This document shows, piece after piece, positions 54,330 to 63,243 of a DNA stretch of 64,000 bases. The stretch spans positions 434,001-498,000 of the forward strand of contig NZ_JADOBI010000001.1 of assembly GCF_015644585.1 (NCBI RefSeq), read 5' to 3'. This DNA is from Rahnella laticis (GTDB lineage: Bacteria; Pseudomonadota; Gammaproteobacteria; Enterobacterales; Enterobacteriaceae). How positions within the stretch are numbered: position 1 is the first letter of the stretch; every line of letters begins with the position of its first letter. The notes below the pieces were generated by a model. The model ran no database searches. It saw nothing but the letters and a program-made list of their open reading frames with translations, and was not told the DNA's origin. The translations under genes were made by a program, and so were the position numbers.

Positions 54330-54911
54330 ATGAACACAAAAATACCCGACGTTGCCCTGATTGATCTGGCGCAAAGCCTGCCAGACGCGGTGATCGACCT
54401 GAAATATGCCACCGCCGATAACCTGACCGGTCAGCCGATTTACCGTGAATCGCGCTGCCTGCTGCACCCCGACGCGGCCGCTGCGCTGGTGCGCTGCAAT
54501 GCGGTCGCGAAGCTGGCGGGATTCCGGCTGAAAATCTACGACGCCTACCGGCCGCAGGCGGCGCAGGCCTGTTTATGGGCGGCATTCCCGAATCCGGATT
54601 ACGTCGTGGATATCAAACTCGGTTCGCACCACAGCCGGGGCGTGGCGGTTGATCTGACGTTGCTTGATGAACAGGGCGATGTGCTGGATATGGGCGCGGG
54701 ATTTGATGAAATGACCGAAGTTTCGCACCCGTTTTACCCGGATTTACCGCCGGTGATCCAGCGAAACCGTTTACTGCTCAACGCCGTGATGGCGGCGGGC
54801 GGTTTTAAAGGCATCACCAGCGAGTGGTGGCACTTCGAATTACCGGATGCCAAAACGTATCCGTTGTTGGACGAGCGGTTCGGCTGCTATCCGCCGGTTA
54901 ACGCCGCGTAA
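54330..54911 (+). CDS. ddpX: D-Ala-D-Ala dipeptidase DdpX (VanX family)
   Basis: Zinc dipeptidase that splits D-alanyl-D-alanine from peptidoglycan turnover. The 193 residues have the zinc site in GSHHSRGVAVDLTLLDE (His and Asp near 114-121) and SEWWHFELP (catalytic Glu and zinc His near 172-175). Also conserved are KYATADNLTG and YDAYRPQAAQACLW. ATG at 54330; a TTG directly before it is also in frame. Confidence 0.95.
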   Translation: MNTKIPDVALIDLAQSLPDAVIDLKYATADNLTGQPIYRESRCLLHPDAAAALVRCNAVAKLAGFRLKIYDAYRPQAAQACLWAAFPNPDYVVDIKLGSHHSRGVAVDLTLLDEQGDVLDMGAGFDEMTEVSHPFYPDLPPVIQRNRLLLNAVMAAGGFKGITSEWWHFELPDAKTYPLLDERFGCYPPVNAA

Positions 54912-54957
54912 TCATTGCAAGTCTCTTATCACTTTTCATAAAGCCAGGAGTTCTCCG

Positions 54958-56538
54958 ATGAGCAACACAGCAATCAGCACGTTCCGTAAAACCCATAAAA
55001 CACGGATCGCCGGTGCCATTTTTCTCGCCCTGTCAGGTTTGAGTTTTGCCGCGCAGGCCGCCGTTCCGAAAGACATGCTGGTGATCGGCAAAGCCGCTGA
55101 CCCGCAAACGCTGGATCCCGCGGTGACAATCGATAACAACGACTGGACGGTGACGTATCCGGCGTACCAGCGTCTGGTGCAGTACAAAACCGAAAACGGC
55201 AAAGGCTCCACGCAGGTAGAAGGGGACTTAGCGGCAAGCTGGACGGCGTCGCCGGATCAGCTGGTCTGGACATTTAAACTCAAGCCGGGCGCGAAATTTG
55301 ACGACGGCACCGACGTCAATGCCGATGCGGTGAAATGGTCGTTTGAACGCCTGATGAAAATTGCGCAGGGGCCGTCGGAAGCCTTTCCAAAAGACATGGC
55401 GGTGACGGTGGTGGATCCGCTGACCGTGACGTTCACGCTGAAAACGCCGTTCGCGCCATTCCTGTATACGCTGGCCAATGACGGTGCGGGCATTGTGAAT
55501 CCGGCGATTGCCAAAGCCAATCCGGCTGATGAGGGCAAGGCCTGGCTGGCCGGTCATACCGCCGGTTCCGGCCCGTATAAACTTGATCGCTGGCAGAAAG
55601 GCCAGCAACTGGTGCTGGTGCCGAACCCGCACTACAACGGCGCAAAACCGGCTTTTAAACGTGTCACGGTCAAGATTATTGGTGAGAGCGCCACGCGCCG
55701 TCTGCAACTGTCGCGCGGCGATCTGGATATTGCCGATTCACTGCCGATGGATCAGCTGGCGGCGCTGAAGAAAGAAGACAAAGTAGCGGTTGAGGAATTC
55801 CCGTCGCTGCGCGTGACGTATCTGTATCTCAACAACGCCAAAACGCCGCTTAATCAGGTGGATTTGCGCCGCGCGATTTCGTCTGCGGTGGATTATCAGG
55901 GCATGGTGAAGGGCATTCTCGGCGGTAACGCCAAACAAATGCGCGGGCCGATCCCGGATGGCATGTGGGGTTTTGACCCGACGGCCAAACAATACACCCT
56001 GGATCTGACACAGGCGAAAGCCGATCTGGAAAAAGTGAAAGACAAGCCGCAGACGCTGGATTTCCTCTATTCCGATAACGATCCGAACTGGGAATCCATC
56101 GCGCTTGCCGTGCAGGCCAGCCTCGGTCAGGCCGGGATCAACGTGAAGTTGGAAAAACTGGCGAACGCCACCATGCGCGACCGTATCGGGCAGGGCGATT
56201 ACGACATTTCGATCGGTAACTGGAGCCCGGATTTCGCCGATCCGTACATGTTCATGAACTACTGGTTCGAGTCCGACAAAAAAGGGCTGCCGGGCAACCG
56301 TTCGTTCTATTCCAATCCTGACGTCGATGCGCTGCTGAAAAAAGCGGTGTCGGTAACGGATCAGAAACAGCGGACGGATTACTACCAGCAGGCGCAGAAA
56401 ATTGTCATCGACGAAGCGGCGTATGTCTATCTGTTCCAGAAAAACTATCAGGTCGCGATGAACAAAGACGTCAAAGGTTTCGTTTTCAACCCGATGCTTG
56501 AGCAGGTCTTTAATGTTGCCCAAATGAGCAAGAAGTAA
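54958..56538 (+). CDS. ddpA: Dipeptide ABC transporter substrate-binding protein DdpA
   Basis: Periplasmic SBP_bac_5 protein of 526 residues that should deliver D,D-dipeptides. Signal peptide (about residues 1-37, ending AAQAA), then KAADPQTLDPAVTIDNNDWT and the family signature WTFKLKPGAKFDDGTDVNADAVKWSFERL (shortened: KLKPGAKFDDGTDVNADAVK). GAG precedes ATG 54958; the longer frame from 54847 overlaps ddpX and is rejected. Followed by a palindromic repeat before ddpB. Confidence 0.92.
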   Translation: MSNTAISTFRKTHKTRIAGAIFLALSGLSFAAQAAVPKDMLVIGKAADPQTLDPAVTIDNNDWTVTYPAYQRLVQYKTENGKGSTQVEGDLAASWTASPDQLVWTFKLKPGAKFDDGTDVNADAVKWSFERLMKIAQGPSEAFPKDMAVTVVDPLTVTFTLKTPFAPFLYTLANDGAGIVNPAIAKANPADEGKAWLAGHTAGSGPYKLDRWQKGQQLVLVPNPHYNGAKPAFKRVTVKIIGESATRRLQLSRGDLDIADSLPMDQLAALKKEDKVAVEEFPSLRVTYLYLNNAKTPLNQVDLRRAISSAVDYQGMVKGILGGNAKQMRGPIPDGMWGFDPTAKQYTLDLTQAKADLEKVKDKPQTLDFLYSDNDPNWESIALAVQASLGQAGINVKLEKLANATMRDRIGQGDYDISIGNWSPDFADPYMFMNYWFESDKKGLPGNRSFYSNPDVDALLKKAVSVTDQKQRTDYYQQAQKIVIDEAAYVYLFQKNYQVAMNKDVKGFVFNPMLEQVFNVAQMSKK

Positions 56539-56560
56539 TTATCCGCAGGATTTCCGCTTT

Positions 56561-56690
56561 AAACCCAAAATAGTTCGGGTTGCGGAAAGGCGGCAAGTGA
56601 AGGGATCCCCGGGAGCATAGTGAACTATGTGACCGGGGTGAGTGAGCGCAGCCAACGCATCAGCAGCGCGAAATATGCAGGGTTTTAAGG
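56561..56690. repeat. Imperfect palindromic intergenic element (YPAL-like) between ddpA and ddpB
   Basis: About 130 bases fold on themselves. The core CCCCGGGAGCATAGT pairs with ACTATGTGACCGGGG, and outer arms from AAACCC (near 56568) pair imperfectly with GGGTTT (near 56680). I recall sequences like this as widespread intergenic repeats in Serratia and Yersinia relatives. It may stabilise the ddpA end of the mRNA and set the ratio of binding protein to permease. Confidence 0.75.
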
Positions 56691-56696
56691 GGAAAT

Positions 56697-57713
56697 ATGA
56701 CTTTCTGGACTCTAATCCGTCAGCGATGCTGGGGTTTGATACTGGTGATGGCGGGCGTTTGCGTCATCACTTTTATCATCTCGCACATGATCCCCGGCGA
56801 TCCGGCGCGTCTGCTGGCGGGTGACCGTGCAAGCAACGAAATGGTCGAACATATCCGCGAGCAGCTCGGGCTGAATCAGCCTTTGTATGTGCAGTTTTTC
56901 CGTTATGTGAGCGACCTGTTGCACGGCGATTTGGGGACGTCGATCCGCACCGGCAGGCCGGTTCTCGACGATCTTAAGGCTTTCTTCCCCGCTACGCTCG
57001 AGCTGGCCGTCAGCGCGTTGTTTCTGGCCATCGTGCTGGGTATACCGCTGGGCGTGCTGTCGGCGGTGTACCGCAATAAATTCCCCGATCATCTGGTGCG
57101 TTTGCTGTCGGTTCTGGGGATTTCCACCCCGGCATTCTGGCTGGGGCTGGGCGTGATAATTCTCTTCTATGGACATCTGAACCTGTTGCCGGGCGGCGGC
57201 AGGCTGGACGACTGGCTGGATCCGCCGGCCAATATCACCGGCTTTTATGTGCTCGATTCGCTGCTGACCGGTAACTGGGACACGTTCTGGAACAGCCTTC
57301 AGCATCTGGCGATGCCCGCGCTGACGCTGGCGTTCGTCCACATGGGCATTGTGGCGCGGCAAATCCGTTCTGCGATGCTTGAACAGCTGAGTGAAGATTA
57401 TATCCGCACCGCGCGCGCCAACGGCTTATCGCGCTGGCGGGTGATTTTGAGTCACGCGCTGCCGAATGCGCTGATCCCGTCCGTGACCGTACTCGGGCTG
57501 GCGATGGGCGATCTGCTTTACGGCGCGGTGCTGACCGAAACGGTTTTCGCCTGGCCGGGAATGGGCGCTTATGTGGTGAATTCGATTCAGGCGCTGGATT
57601 TCCCGGCGGTGATGGGCTTTGCGGTGGTGGTGTCGTTTGCTTACGTCATCGTCAATTTGTGCGTGGATTTGCTGTATGTGTGGATTGACCCGCGCATTGG
57701 CCGGGAGGGGTGA
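56697..57713 (+). CDS. ddpB: Dipeptide ABC transporter permease DdpB
   Basis: The 338-residue inner-membrane subunit has about six hydrophobic segments, the DppB-type N-terminus (FITFIISHMIPGDPARLLAG region, MIPGDPARLLAG near 32) and the EAA loop DYIRTARANGLSRWRVILSH near 233. AAGGGG before ATG 56697. Confidence 0.93.
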   Translation: MTFWTLIRQRCWGLILVMAGVCVITFIISHMIPGDPARLLAGDRASNEMVEHIREQLGLNQPLYVQFFRYVSDLLHGDLGTSIRTGRPVLDDLKAFFPATLELAVSALFLAIVLGIPLGVLSAVYRNKFPDHLVRLLSVLGISTPAFWLGLGVIILFYGHLNLLPGGGRLDDWLDPPANITGFYVLDSLLTGNWDTFWNSLQHLAMPALTLAFVHMGIVARQIRSAMLEQLSEDYIRTARANGLSRWRVILSHALPNALIPSVTVLGLAMGDLLYGAVLTETVFAWPGMGAYVVNSIQALDFPAVMGFAVVVSFAYVIVNLCVDLLYVWIDPRIGREG

Positions 57714-57717
57714 GCGA

Positions 57718-58629
57718 ATGTCTGTGATTGAACCTGGCGTGAATAACCACCGTGCGGGTATTGTGCCGCCGGACGTCAAACCGCGCTTCGCCACCTGGCG
57801 GCGGACGTTTCATCTGCTGAGCCGCAGCCCGCTGACGATGCTCGGGCTGGCGATCATGCTCATCGTCCTGTTTATCATGATTTTTTCGCCGTGGCTGGTG
57901 CCACACGACCCGAACGCCATCAGCCTGACCGACCGCTTGCAGGCACCGTCTGCCGCGCACTGGTTTGGCACCGATGAAGTCGGTCGCGACCTGTTCAGCC
58001 GCGTGCTGATCGGCAGCCAGCAATCGGTCGCCGCCGGGCTGGCGGTGGTGATTATTGCGGGCACGATTGGCTCACTGCTTGGTTGTTTTTCCGGCGTGGT
58101 CGGCGGTGTTGTGGACGCGCTGATTATGCGCTGCATGGACATCATGCTGTCGGTGCCGTCGCTGGTCTTAACAATGGCGCTCGCGGCGGCGCTCGGGCCG
58201 AGTCTGTTCAACGCGATGCTGGCGATTGCCGTGGTGCGCATTCCGTTTTACGTCCGGCTGGCGCGCGGCCAGACACTGATGTTGCGTCATCAGGCGTACA
58301 TGCAGGCCACGCGCACCTTTGGCGCATCGCGCTGGCATCTTATTACCTGGCACGTTTTGCGCAACGTGATGCCGCCGCTGGTGGTGCAGGCATCACTCGA
58401 TATCGGCACGTCGATTCTGATGGCCGCAACCTTAGGGTTCATCGGTCTTGGCGCACAGCAACCGACCGCCGAATGGGGCGCGATGGTATCGAATGGCCGC
58501 AATTATATTCTCGACCAGTGGTGGTATTCCGCCTTCCCCGGCGTGGCGATCCTGATCACCGCCACCGGTTTTAACCTGTTCGGCGACGGTCTGCGCGACC
58601 TGCTCGATCCGAAAAGCAGAGGGCGCTGA
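57718..58629 (+). CDS. ddpC: Dipeptide ABC transporter permease DdpC
   Basis: The 303-residue partner permease has the DppC-type start LLSRSPLTMLGLAIML, HWFGTDEVGRDLFSRVLIG near 82 and the EAA loop AYMQATRTFGASRWHLITWH near 193. ATG 57718 follows the ddpB stop by 4 bases; the longer frame from 57619 is only read-through of the ddpB end. Confidence 0.93.
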   Translation: MSVIEPGVNNHRAGIVPPDVKPRFATWRRTFHLLSRSPLTMLGLAIMLIVLFIMIFSPWLVPHDPNAISLTDRLQAPSAAHWFGTDEVGRDLFSRVLIGSQQSVAAGLAVVIIAGTIGSLLGCFSGVVGGVVDALIMRCMDIMLSVPSLVLTMALAAALGPSLFNAMLAIAVVRIPFYVRLARGQTLMLRHQAYMQATRTFGASRWHLITWHVLRNVMPPLVVQASLDIGTSILMAATLGFIGLGAQQPTAEWGAMVSNGRNYILDQWWYSAFPGVAILITATGFNLFGDGLRDLLDPKSRGR

Positions 58630-58630
58630 A

Positions 58631-59644
58631 ATGGCGGAACAAAACAACGCGCCGGTTCTGGAAATCGACAACCTGCAACTGGTTTTCCCGGTCTACGGCG
58701 GCGAAGTGAAAGCCCTCAATCAGGTATCGCTGTCGGTACGTGCGGGCGAAATTGTCGGCGTGGTCGGTGAATCCGGTTCCGGTAAATCAGTCACGGCGAT
58801 GATGGCGATGCGTCTTCTGCCACCGGACGGTTTCACCGTGACCGGCGGGGAATTGCGCATGCTGGGCACCGATGTGGTTCACGCCAGTGAAGAACAGATG
58901 CGTACGCTGCGCGGCGCGCGGGTGGCGATGATTTTTCAGGAACCGATGAACGCGCTGAACCCGACACGCAAAATCGGGCGGCAGATGTGCGAGGTGATCT
59001 GCCTGCACCAGAAAATCAGCAAAGCGCAGGCCTGGAAAAAAGCCACCGGCCTGCTGGAGGATATGCAGATTGCCGACGCGGAGCAGGTGATGTCGCGTTA
59101 TCCGTTCGAACTCTCCGGCGGCATGCGCCAGCGCGTGCTGATTGCGATGGCGTTTTCCTGCGAACCCGAACTGATTATCGCCGATGAACCGACGACTGCG
59201 CTGGATGTCACCGTCCAGCGTCAGGTTCTTCGCCTTTTGCAGCGTAAAGCCCGCGCCAGCGGCACCGCCGTTTTATTCATCACCCACGACATGGCGGTGG
59301 TTTCACAACTTTGCGACCGCGTGTACGTGATGTATGCCGGGCATGTGATTGAAAGCGGCAACACGACGGACGTGATCGACTCGCCGTCGCACCCGTATTC
59401 CATCGGTCTGTTGCAGGCCGCGCCGGAAAATGGCGAACCGCGCAGCCTGCTCAAAGCCATTCCGGGCACTGTGCCGAATCTCTCGAAACTGCCGCAGGGC
59501 TGTGCGTTTCGCGGACGCTGTAATCACGCCGATGACCGCTGCACCCAAACGCCGGGGCTCGCGCCGTTGCCGCAATTTCCGCGTCAGTCGGTGGCCTGCT
59601 GGCATCCGCAAATCCCCATCCACCGCACTGAGGAAATTTCCTGA
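58631..59644 (+). CDS. ddpD: Dipeptide ABC transporter ATP-binding protein DdpD
   Basis: The 337-residue DppD-type ATPase has Walker [15 protein letters not shown] near 46, signature [16 protein letters not shown] near 160, Walker [14 protein letters not shown] and the C-terminal oligopeptide-transporter domain with the Fe-S-type Cys cluster [18 protein letters not shown] near 295. One base after ddpC. Confidence 0.93.
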   Translation: MAEQNNAPVLEIDNLQLVFPVYGGEVKALNQVSLSVRAGEIVGVVGESGSGKSVTAMMAMRLLPPDGFTVTGGELRMLGTDVVHASEEQMRTLRGARVAMIFQEPMNALNPTRKIGRQMCEVICLHQKISKAQAWKKATGLLEDMQIADAEQVMSRYPFELSGGMRQRVLIAMAFSCEPELIIADEPTTALDVTVQRQVLRLLQRKARASGTAVLFITHDMAVVSQLCDRVYVMYAGHVIESGNTTDVIDSPSHPYSIGLLQAAPENGEPRSLLKAIPGTVPNLSKLPQGCAFRGRCNHADDRCTQTPGLAPLPQFPRQSVACWHPQIPIHRTEEIS

Positions 59645-60600
59645 TGATTGCTGAAGCGTTAGTCGAATTGCAGGATGTCCGCGTGCGTTTCCCTGCCAGT
59701 TTTAACTGGCGCGGCAAACCGACCGGTTACGTCCACGCGCTCAACGGGCTGGATCTGAATATCATTCGCGGCGAAACGCTGGGGATAGTTGGCGAATCCG
59801 GTTGCGGTAAAAGCACGCTGGCTCAGTTGCTGATGGGGTTGCAAAAGCCAAGCAGCGGAGAAATTCACCGGGCGCGCCATGATAATTCGTGGTTCGGTTC
59901 CGGCATGCAAATGGTGTTTCAGGATCCGCAATCGTCGCTGGATCCGCGTCTGCCCGTCTGGCGAATTATCACCGAACCGGTGTTTGTGCAGAAACACAAC
60001 AGCAGCCGCGAACGCCGTGAACTCGCCGCCACGCTGGCCGGGCAGGTCGGCATCCGCAAAGAATATCTGGACCGTTTACCGCATGAATTCTCCGGCGGTC
60101 AGCGCCAGCGCATTTCCATCGCCCGCGCGTTGTCGTCAGAGCCGGACATCATCGTGCTCGACGAACCCACCTCGGCGCTGGATATTTCCGTACAGGCGCA
60201 GATCCTCAACCTGTTGGTGGAACTGCAACGCCAGCGCGGCCTGACGTTCGTGCTGATTTCCCATAATGTTTCCGTCGTGCGCCACATGAGTGACCGCGTG
60301 GCGGTAATGTACCTCGGGCAGATCGTCGAACTGGGCGCCGCAGAAAAAGTGCTGACAGAACCACAGCATCCGTACACCCGTTTGCTGCTCGATTCCGTGC
60401 CCCGCGCCGGACGGCTGTTAGATGACGGCGTCGTCGATAAAAAAGGGGAGTTACCGGGCAACCGGAACCTGCCGATGGGATGCTATTTCCGGGAGCGATG
60501 CCCGCTGGCGGGCGATGGATGCCAGATGCCGCAGGATCTGGTTTGCGGGGCAAACGAGGTGGTGGTGAGATGTCATCGGGTTATGCCGGAGCGGGCATAA
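59644..60600 (+). CDS. ddpF: Dipeptide ABC transporter ATP-binding protein DdpF
   Basis: The 318-residue DppF-type ATPase has Walker A GESGCGKSTLAQLL near 52, signature FSGGQRQRISIARAL near 148, Walker B IIVLDEPTSALDI and the Cys cluster CYFRERCPLAGDGCQ near 280. The first base of ATG is the last base of the ddpD stop. Last gene of the operon; a long palindromic element starts 31 bases later. Confidence 0.93.
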   Translation: MIAEALVELQDVRVRFPASFNWRGKPTGYVHALNGLDLNIIRGETLGIVGESGCGKSTLAQLLMGLQKPSSGEIHRARHDNSWFGSGMQMVFQDPQSSLDPRLPVWRIITEPVFVQKHNSSRERRELAATLAGQVGIRKEYLDRLPHEFSGGQRQRISIARALSSEPDIIVLDEPTSALDISVQAQILNLLVELQRQRGLTFVLISHNVSVVRHMSDRVAVMYLGQIVELGAAEKVLTEPQHPYTRLLLDSVPRAGRLLDDGVVDKKGELPGNRNLPMGCYFRERCPLAGDGCQMPQDLVCGANEVVVRCHRVMPERA

Positions 60601-60630
60601 GAGCGCTTTGTAACCGTAATAAACATCAAA

Positions 60631-61130
60631 ACCTTGGGCTCGCCGCCCAAACTGGCCCAAAGGGCGCGTTAACGCGCGCGCCCTCTTGACTCCCGCGCTT
60701 TTTAACTGCGCGCTACCGCTCGCGGACTATGTTCCAGAAACTCCGGCTAGTGCCGCAAACGCCGCCGCTGCGCGGTGCTCTCATTTCGGATTCGAACCAG
60801 CGAGAAAAGAGACTCTCGCCGTTTCTCATCACTCATTCGACGTCGTTTTGAAAGCGGCCACTGACTTCTCTAAATTCAAATGCAGACTGGTTTTGTCTTT
60901 TAAACAGGTGGGATGGCGCGCTCAGAAATTTTGCTGACCGAGGGTTCGAGACCACAAGGCTCGAAGCCCTCGAGGAAGGAACCGCGCAGCGGCAAGATTT
61001 CGCGCCACACGCGGAAGTAACAGAACACATCCTTCGACCCAGCGATAGCGCGCAGTTAAAGAGCCCGGGATTCTCAAGGGGCGCGGCGATAGGCGCTCCT
61101 TGAGGCCAGTTTGGGCGGCGAGCCCAAGGT
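60631..61130. repeat. 500-bp long palindromic element with 27-bp perfect terminal inverted repeats
   Basis: The ends are perfect 27-bp inverted repeats (60631-60657 and 61104-61130, beginning ACCTTGGGCTCGCCGCCCAA). The two halves are also related in inverted orientation over about 150 bases each, e.g. TTTAACTGCGCGCTA at 60706-60720 and its complement near 61040-61055, and CCGCTGCGCGGT near 60767 against ACCGCGCAGCGG near 60980. Terminal hairpins differ in sequence but keep pairing. No ORF is credible and no target duplication is seen. Either a mobile, non-autonomous repeat or a structured RNA/DNA element. Confidence 0.85.
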
Positions 61131-61229
61131 GTTGAACTGAGCGATCACCGCAATTGAAAAACCGAAACTTTCCCGGTCAGACGCGAGCCTCTCACTGCAA
61201 GTGAAAAACTGAAGTCTTTCCGGTTCGCA

Positions 61230-62117
61230 TCACCGGCGATGCAAAAGATCCACCATACTCACCCAATTAAACGGCTCAAGGTCCGAATACCTCACCCCTT
61301 TTGCCGCCAGTTCATCAACAACCTCTTGTTGCACGCGCACAATCCCACTGCTCATGGCGCCGGCGACGCCGGCATCTTCCAGGGTTTTTACCACTTCCCG
61401 CATTTCCTCGGCGCGGCGCTTTCCGTGTTCGGCAATCCGGCTGATCAGGTAATGCGGCAATTTGTCGTCCCAGCCGAGTGACGGGAAACTGGCGTGCAGC
61501 GAGGCCAGCACTTCGTTTTCGACACCGTACTGACGCGCAGCGCTCAGGCATTCGGCGGTCAGGGCTTCCAGCCCTTTGATCATCACGCTGCGACACATTT
61601 TGATGGCCGATGCTTCGCCGACCCCGTTGCTGTGGACTTTGCTGTTAAACCCGCACTGGTTCAGCCATTCGCTGACGGTATGTGCGTGTGTTCCGCCAAG
61701 TAGTAACGGTGTTTTCAGCCTTGCGGGCGGATAAGGGGCCATGACGGCAACGTCGATGTAATGGCCGCCAGCCTGTTCGATTGCGGCCATCGCGGCGCGT
61801 TTGGTGTTCGGGGAAACGGAGTTCAGATCGAGAAAGGTGTGCTGCGCCGTGATATGAGGCGCAGCGGCGGTGGCGACGTTCAGGGATTCCGCTGCGGTCA
61901 CGGCGGAGAAAATAATCTGGCTGCCTGCGAGCGCTTCGGACAGTGAATCTGCCAGCCGGATCCCCGCGCGCTGTGCGCGTTCGCGGATGATGCCGGAGCC
62001 GGTTTGTTTATCGAACGCGACGATGTCCGGCGGCGGATCCTGCTGTTTCAAATCGGTGGCAAGGATGGTGCCGACCTCGCCTAAACCGATTATCGCTATA
62101 CGGGTAATGTCAGTCAT
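61230..62117 (-). CDS. NAD(P)-binding oxidoreductase of the 6-phosphogluconate / hydroxyisobutyrate dehydrogenase type (DUF1932)
   Basis: The 295 residues have an N-terminal Rossmann motif IAIIGLGEVGTILATDL near 7 and a C-terminal helical DUF1932 domain (about 185-255), with the catalytic-type Lys in GEASAIKMCRSVM near 170 (family motif GxxxxxK). Operon position after galD and galC suggests a step with a hydroxy- or oxo-dicarboxylate of gallate or protocatechuate breakdown; no such enzyme belongs to the standard gal route. ATG at 62117 follows AGGAGG and overlaps the galD stop by 8 bases. The longer frame to 62174 is rejected. Confidence 0.82.
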   Translation of the reverse strand: MTDITRIAIIGLGEVGTILATDLKQQDPPPDIVAFDKQTGSGIIRERAQRAGIRLADSLSEALAGSQIIFSAVTAAESLNVATAAAPHITAQHTFLDLNSVSPNTKRAAMAAIEQAGGHYIDVAVMAPYPPARLKTPLLLGGTHAHTVSEWLNQCGFNSKVHSNGVGEASAIKMCRSVMIKGLEALTAECLSAARQYGVENEVLASLHASFPSLGWDDKLPHYLISRIAEHGKRRAEEMREVVKTLEDAGVAGAMSSGIVRVQQEVVDELAAKGVRYSDLEPFNWVSMVDLLHRR

Positions 62118-63234
62118 GCTCTGCCTCCTGATGGCCGCCCCAGACGCTGGCGGGAATGGCGACGCGGCCTTCAAAAATCAGGCGGGCGGTGCGCAGAAGG
62201 GCGCATCCGGCCAGCCGTTGTGCGCCGCTTTTATCCGGGTCGAGTTGCAGTTCAACGCTGAATTCGCCGGTCGGATGTTCCACGCTGATGAGCGATACCG
62301 GGCCATGAATACCACCGGACGGCGTGTGCGCCAGTCCCTCGGTCACGGAGCCGGGGATCAGACAGGCGCTGGCGACGCTGACCGCACCGAGCACGCCAAT
62401 CGAGGCGTGGCAGCGGTGTGGAATGAACGTCCGGCTCGATATTGCGCCGCCGTTTCGCGGTTCCGCGATAAGCGTCATTTTAGGTACCGTACGCTGTGAA
62501 ACGTCGCCGAGATTCATTTTAAAACCAGCCTGTAAACGGATCGATTCAAGACGCGCTTTCAGCTCAGAATCGGCGTCGAGCTGTTCACGGCTTTCATAGC
62601 CGCTGCGGCCTAAATCTGCCGCGCGCAGCAGAACCACCGGCATGCCGTTATCGATACAGGTGACTTCGGTACCGTCGAAAACGTCCCGCGCATTGCCCGT
62701 GGGCAGTAAAGCGCCACAGCTGGAACCGGCGATATCCGCAAATTCCACGCTGATTTTTGCCGCCGTGCCCGGCACGCCGTCGATACGCAAATCGCCCTGA
62801 TAGCAAACCTGACCGTCTTCAACCGGGACATGCGCCGTGGCAATCTGCCCGGTGTTTTCCATATAAATACGCACCGGCGTGATGCCGTTTCGAGCGGCAA
62901 TCAGATCCCGTTCGAGGGCGAACGGGCCGACGGCGGCCAGAATATTGCCGCAGTTCTGGCCGTAGTCCACCACGGCGTTGTCCACGTTAACCTGCGCAAA
63001 CAGGTAATCGACATCGGCGTCAGCGCGGGCAGAAGGGCGGATTATTGCTACTTTGCTGGTCAGCGGATCGGCACCGCCCAGCCCGTCTATCTGGCGCGGA
63101 TCGGGCGACCCCATAACGGCCAGCAAAACGCGGTCGCGTAACGCCGGGTCTCGCGGCAGATCGTCAGCCAGAAAGAAGGCGCCTTTAGACGTGCCGCCGC
63201 GCATTAACAGGCAGGGAATTCGGGTCTGTGGCAT
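62110..63234 (-). CDS. galD: 4-oxalomesaconate tautomerase GalD (PrpF family)
   Basis: Converts the keto and enol forms of 4-oxalomesaconate in gallate breakdown. The 374 residues fit the PrpF/diaminopimelate-epimerase-like fold: IPCLLMRGGTSKGAFF near 6, the Cys region DYGQNCGNILAAVGPFA near 90 and the second half FIPHRCHASIGVLGAV near 276. Closely like Pseudomonas GalD, including VTCIDNGMPVVLL. Transcribed 9 bases after galC. Confidence 0.9.
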   Translation of the reverse strand: MPQTRIPCLLMRGGTSKGAFFLADDLPRDPALRDRVLLAVMGSPDPRQIDGLGGADPLTSKVAIIRPSARADADVDYLFAQVNVDNAVVDYGQNCGNILAAVGPFALERDLIAARNGITPVRIYMENTGQIATAHVPVEDGQVCYQGDLRIDGVPGTAAKISVEFADIAGSSCGALLPTGNARDVFDGTEVTCIDNGMPVVLLRAADLGRSGYESREQLDADSELKARLESIRLQAGFKMNLGDVSQRTVPKMTLIAEPRNGGAISSRTFIPHRCHASIGVLGAVSVASACLIPGSVTEGLAHTPSGGIHGPVSLISVEHPTGEFSVELQLDPDKSGAQRLAGCALLRTARLIFEGRVAIPASVWGGHQEAEHD

Positions 63235-63243
63235 AACGGTTCC

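Noticed and set aside
55738..56523. 261-codon open frame on the minus strand inside ddpA
   Set aside because: Antisense shadow of a clear ddpA; no family resemblance and no upstream signals.
60686..60937. 83-codon open frame inside the 500-bp palindrome
   Set aside because: It crosses structured arms, lacks a ribosome site and has no protein-like pattern; the palindrome explains the DNA better.
60783..60960. tRNA T-arm-like strings (GGTTCGAATCC complement and GGTTCGAGACC) within the palindrome
   Set aside because: No acceptor, D or anticodon arms can be built around them, so no tRNA is called.
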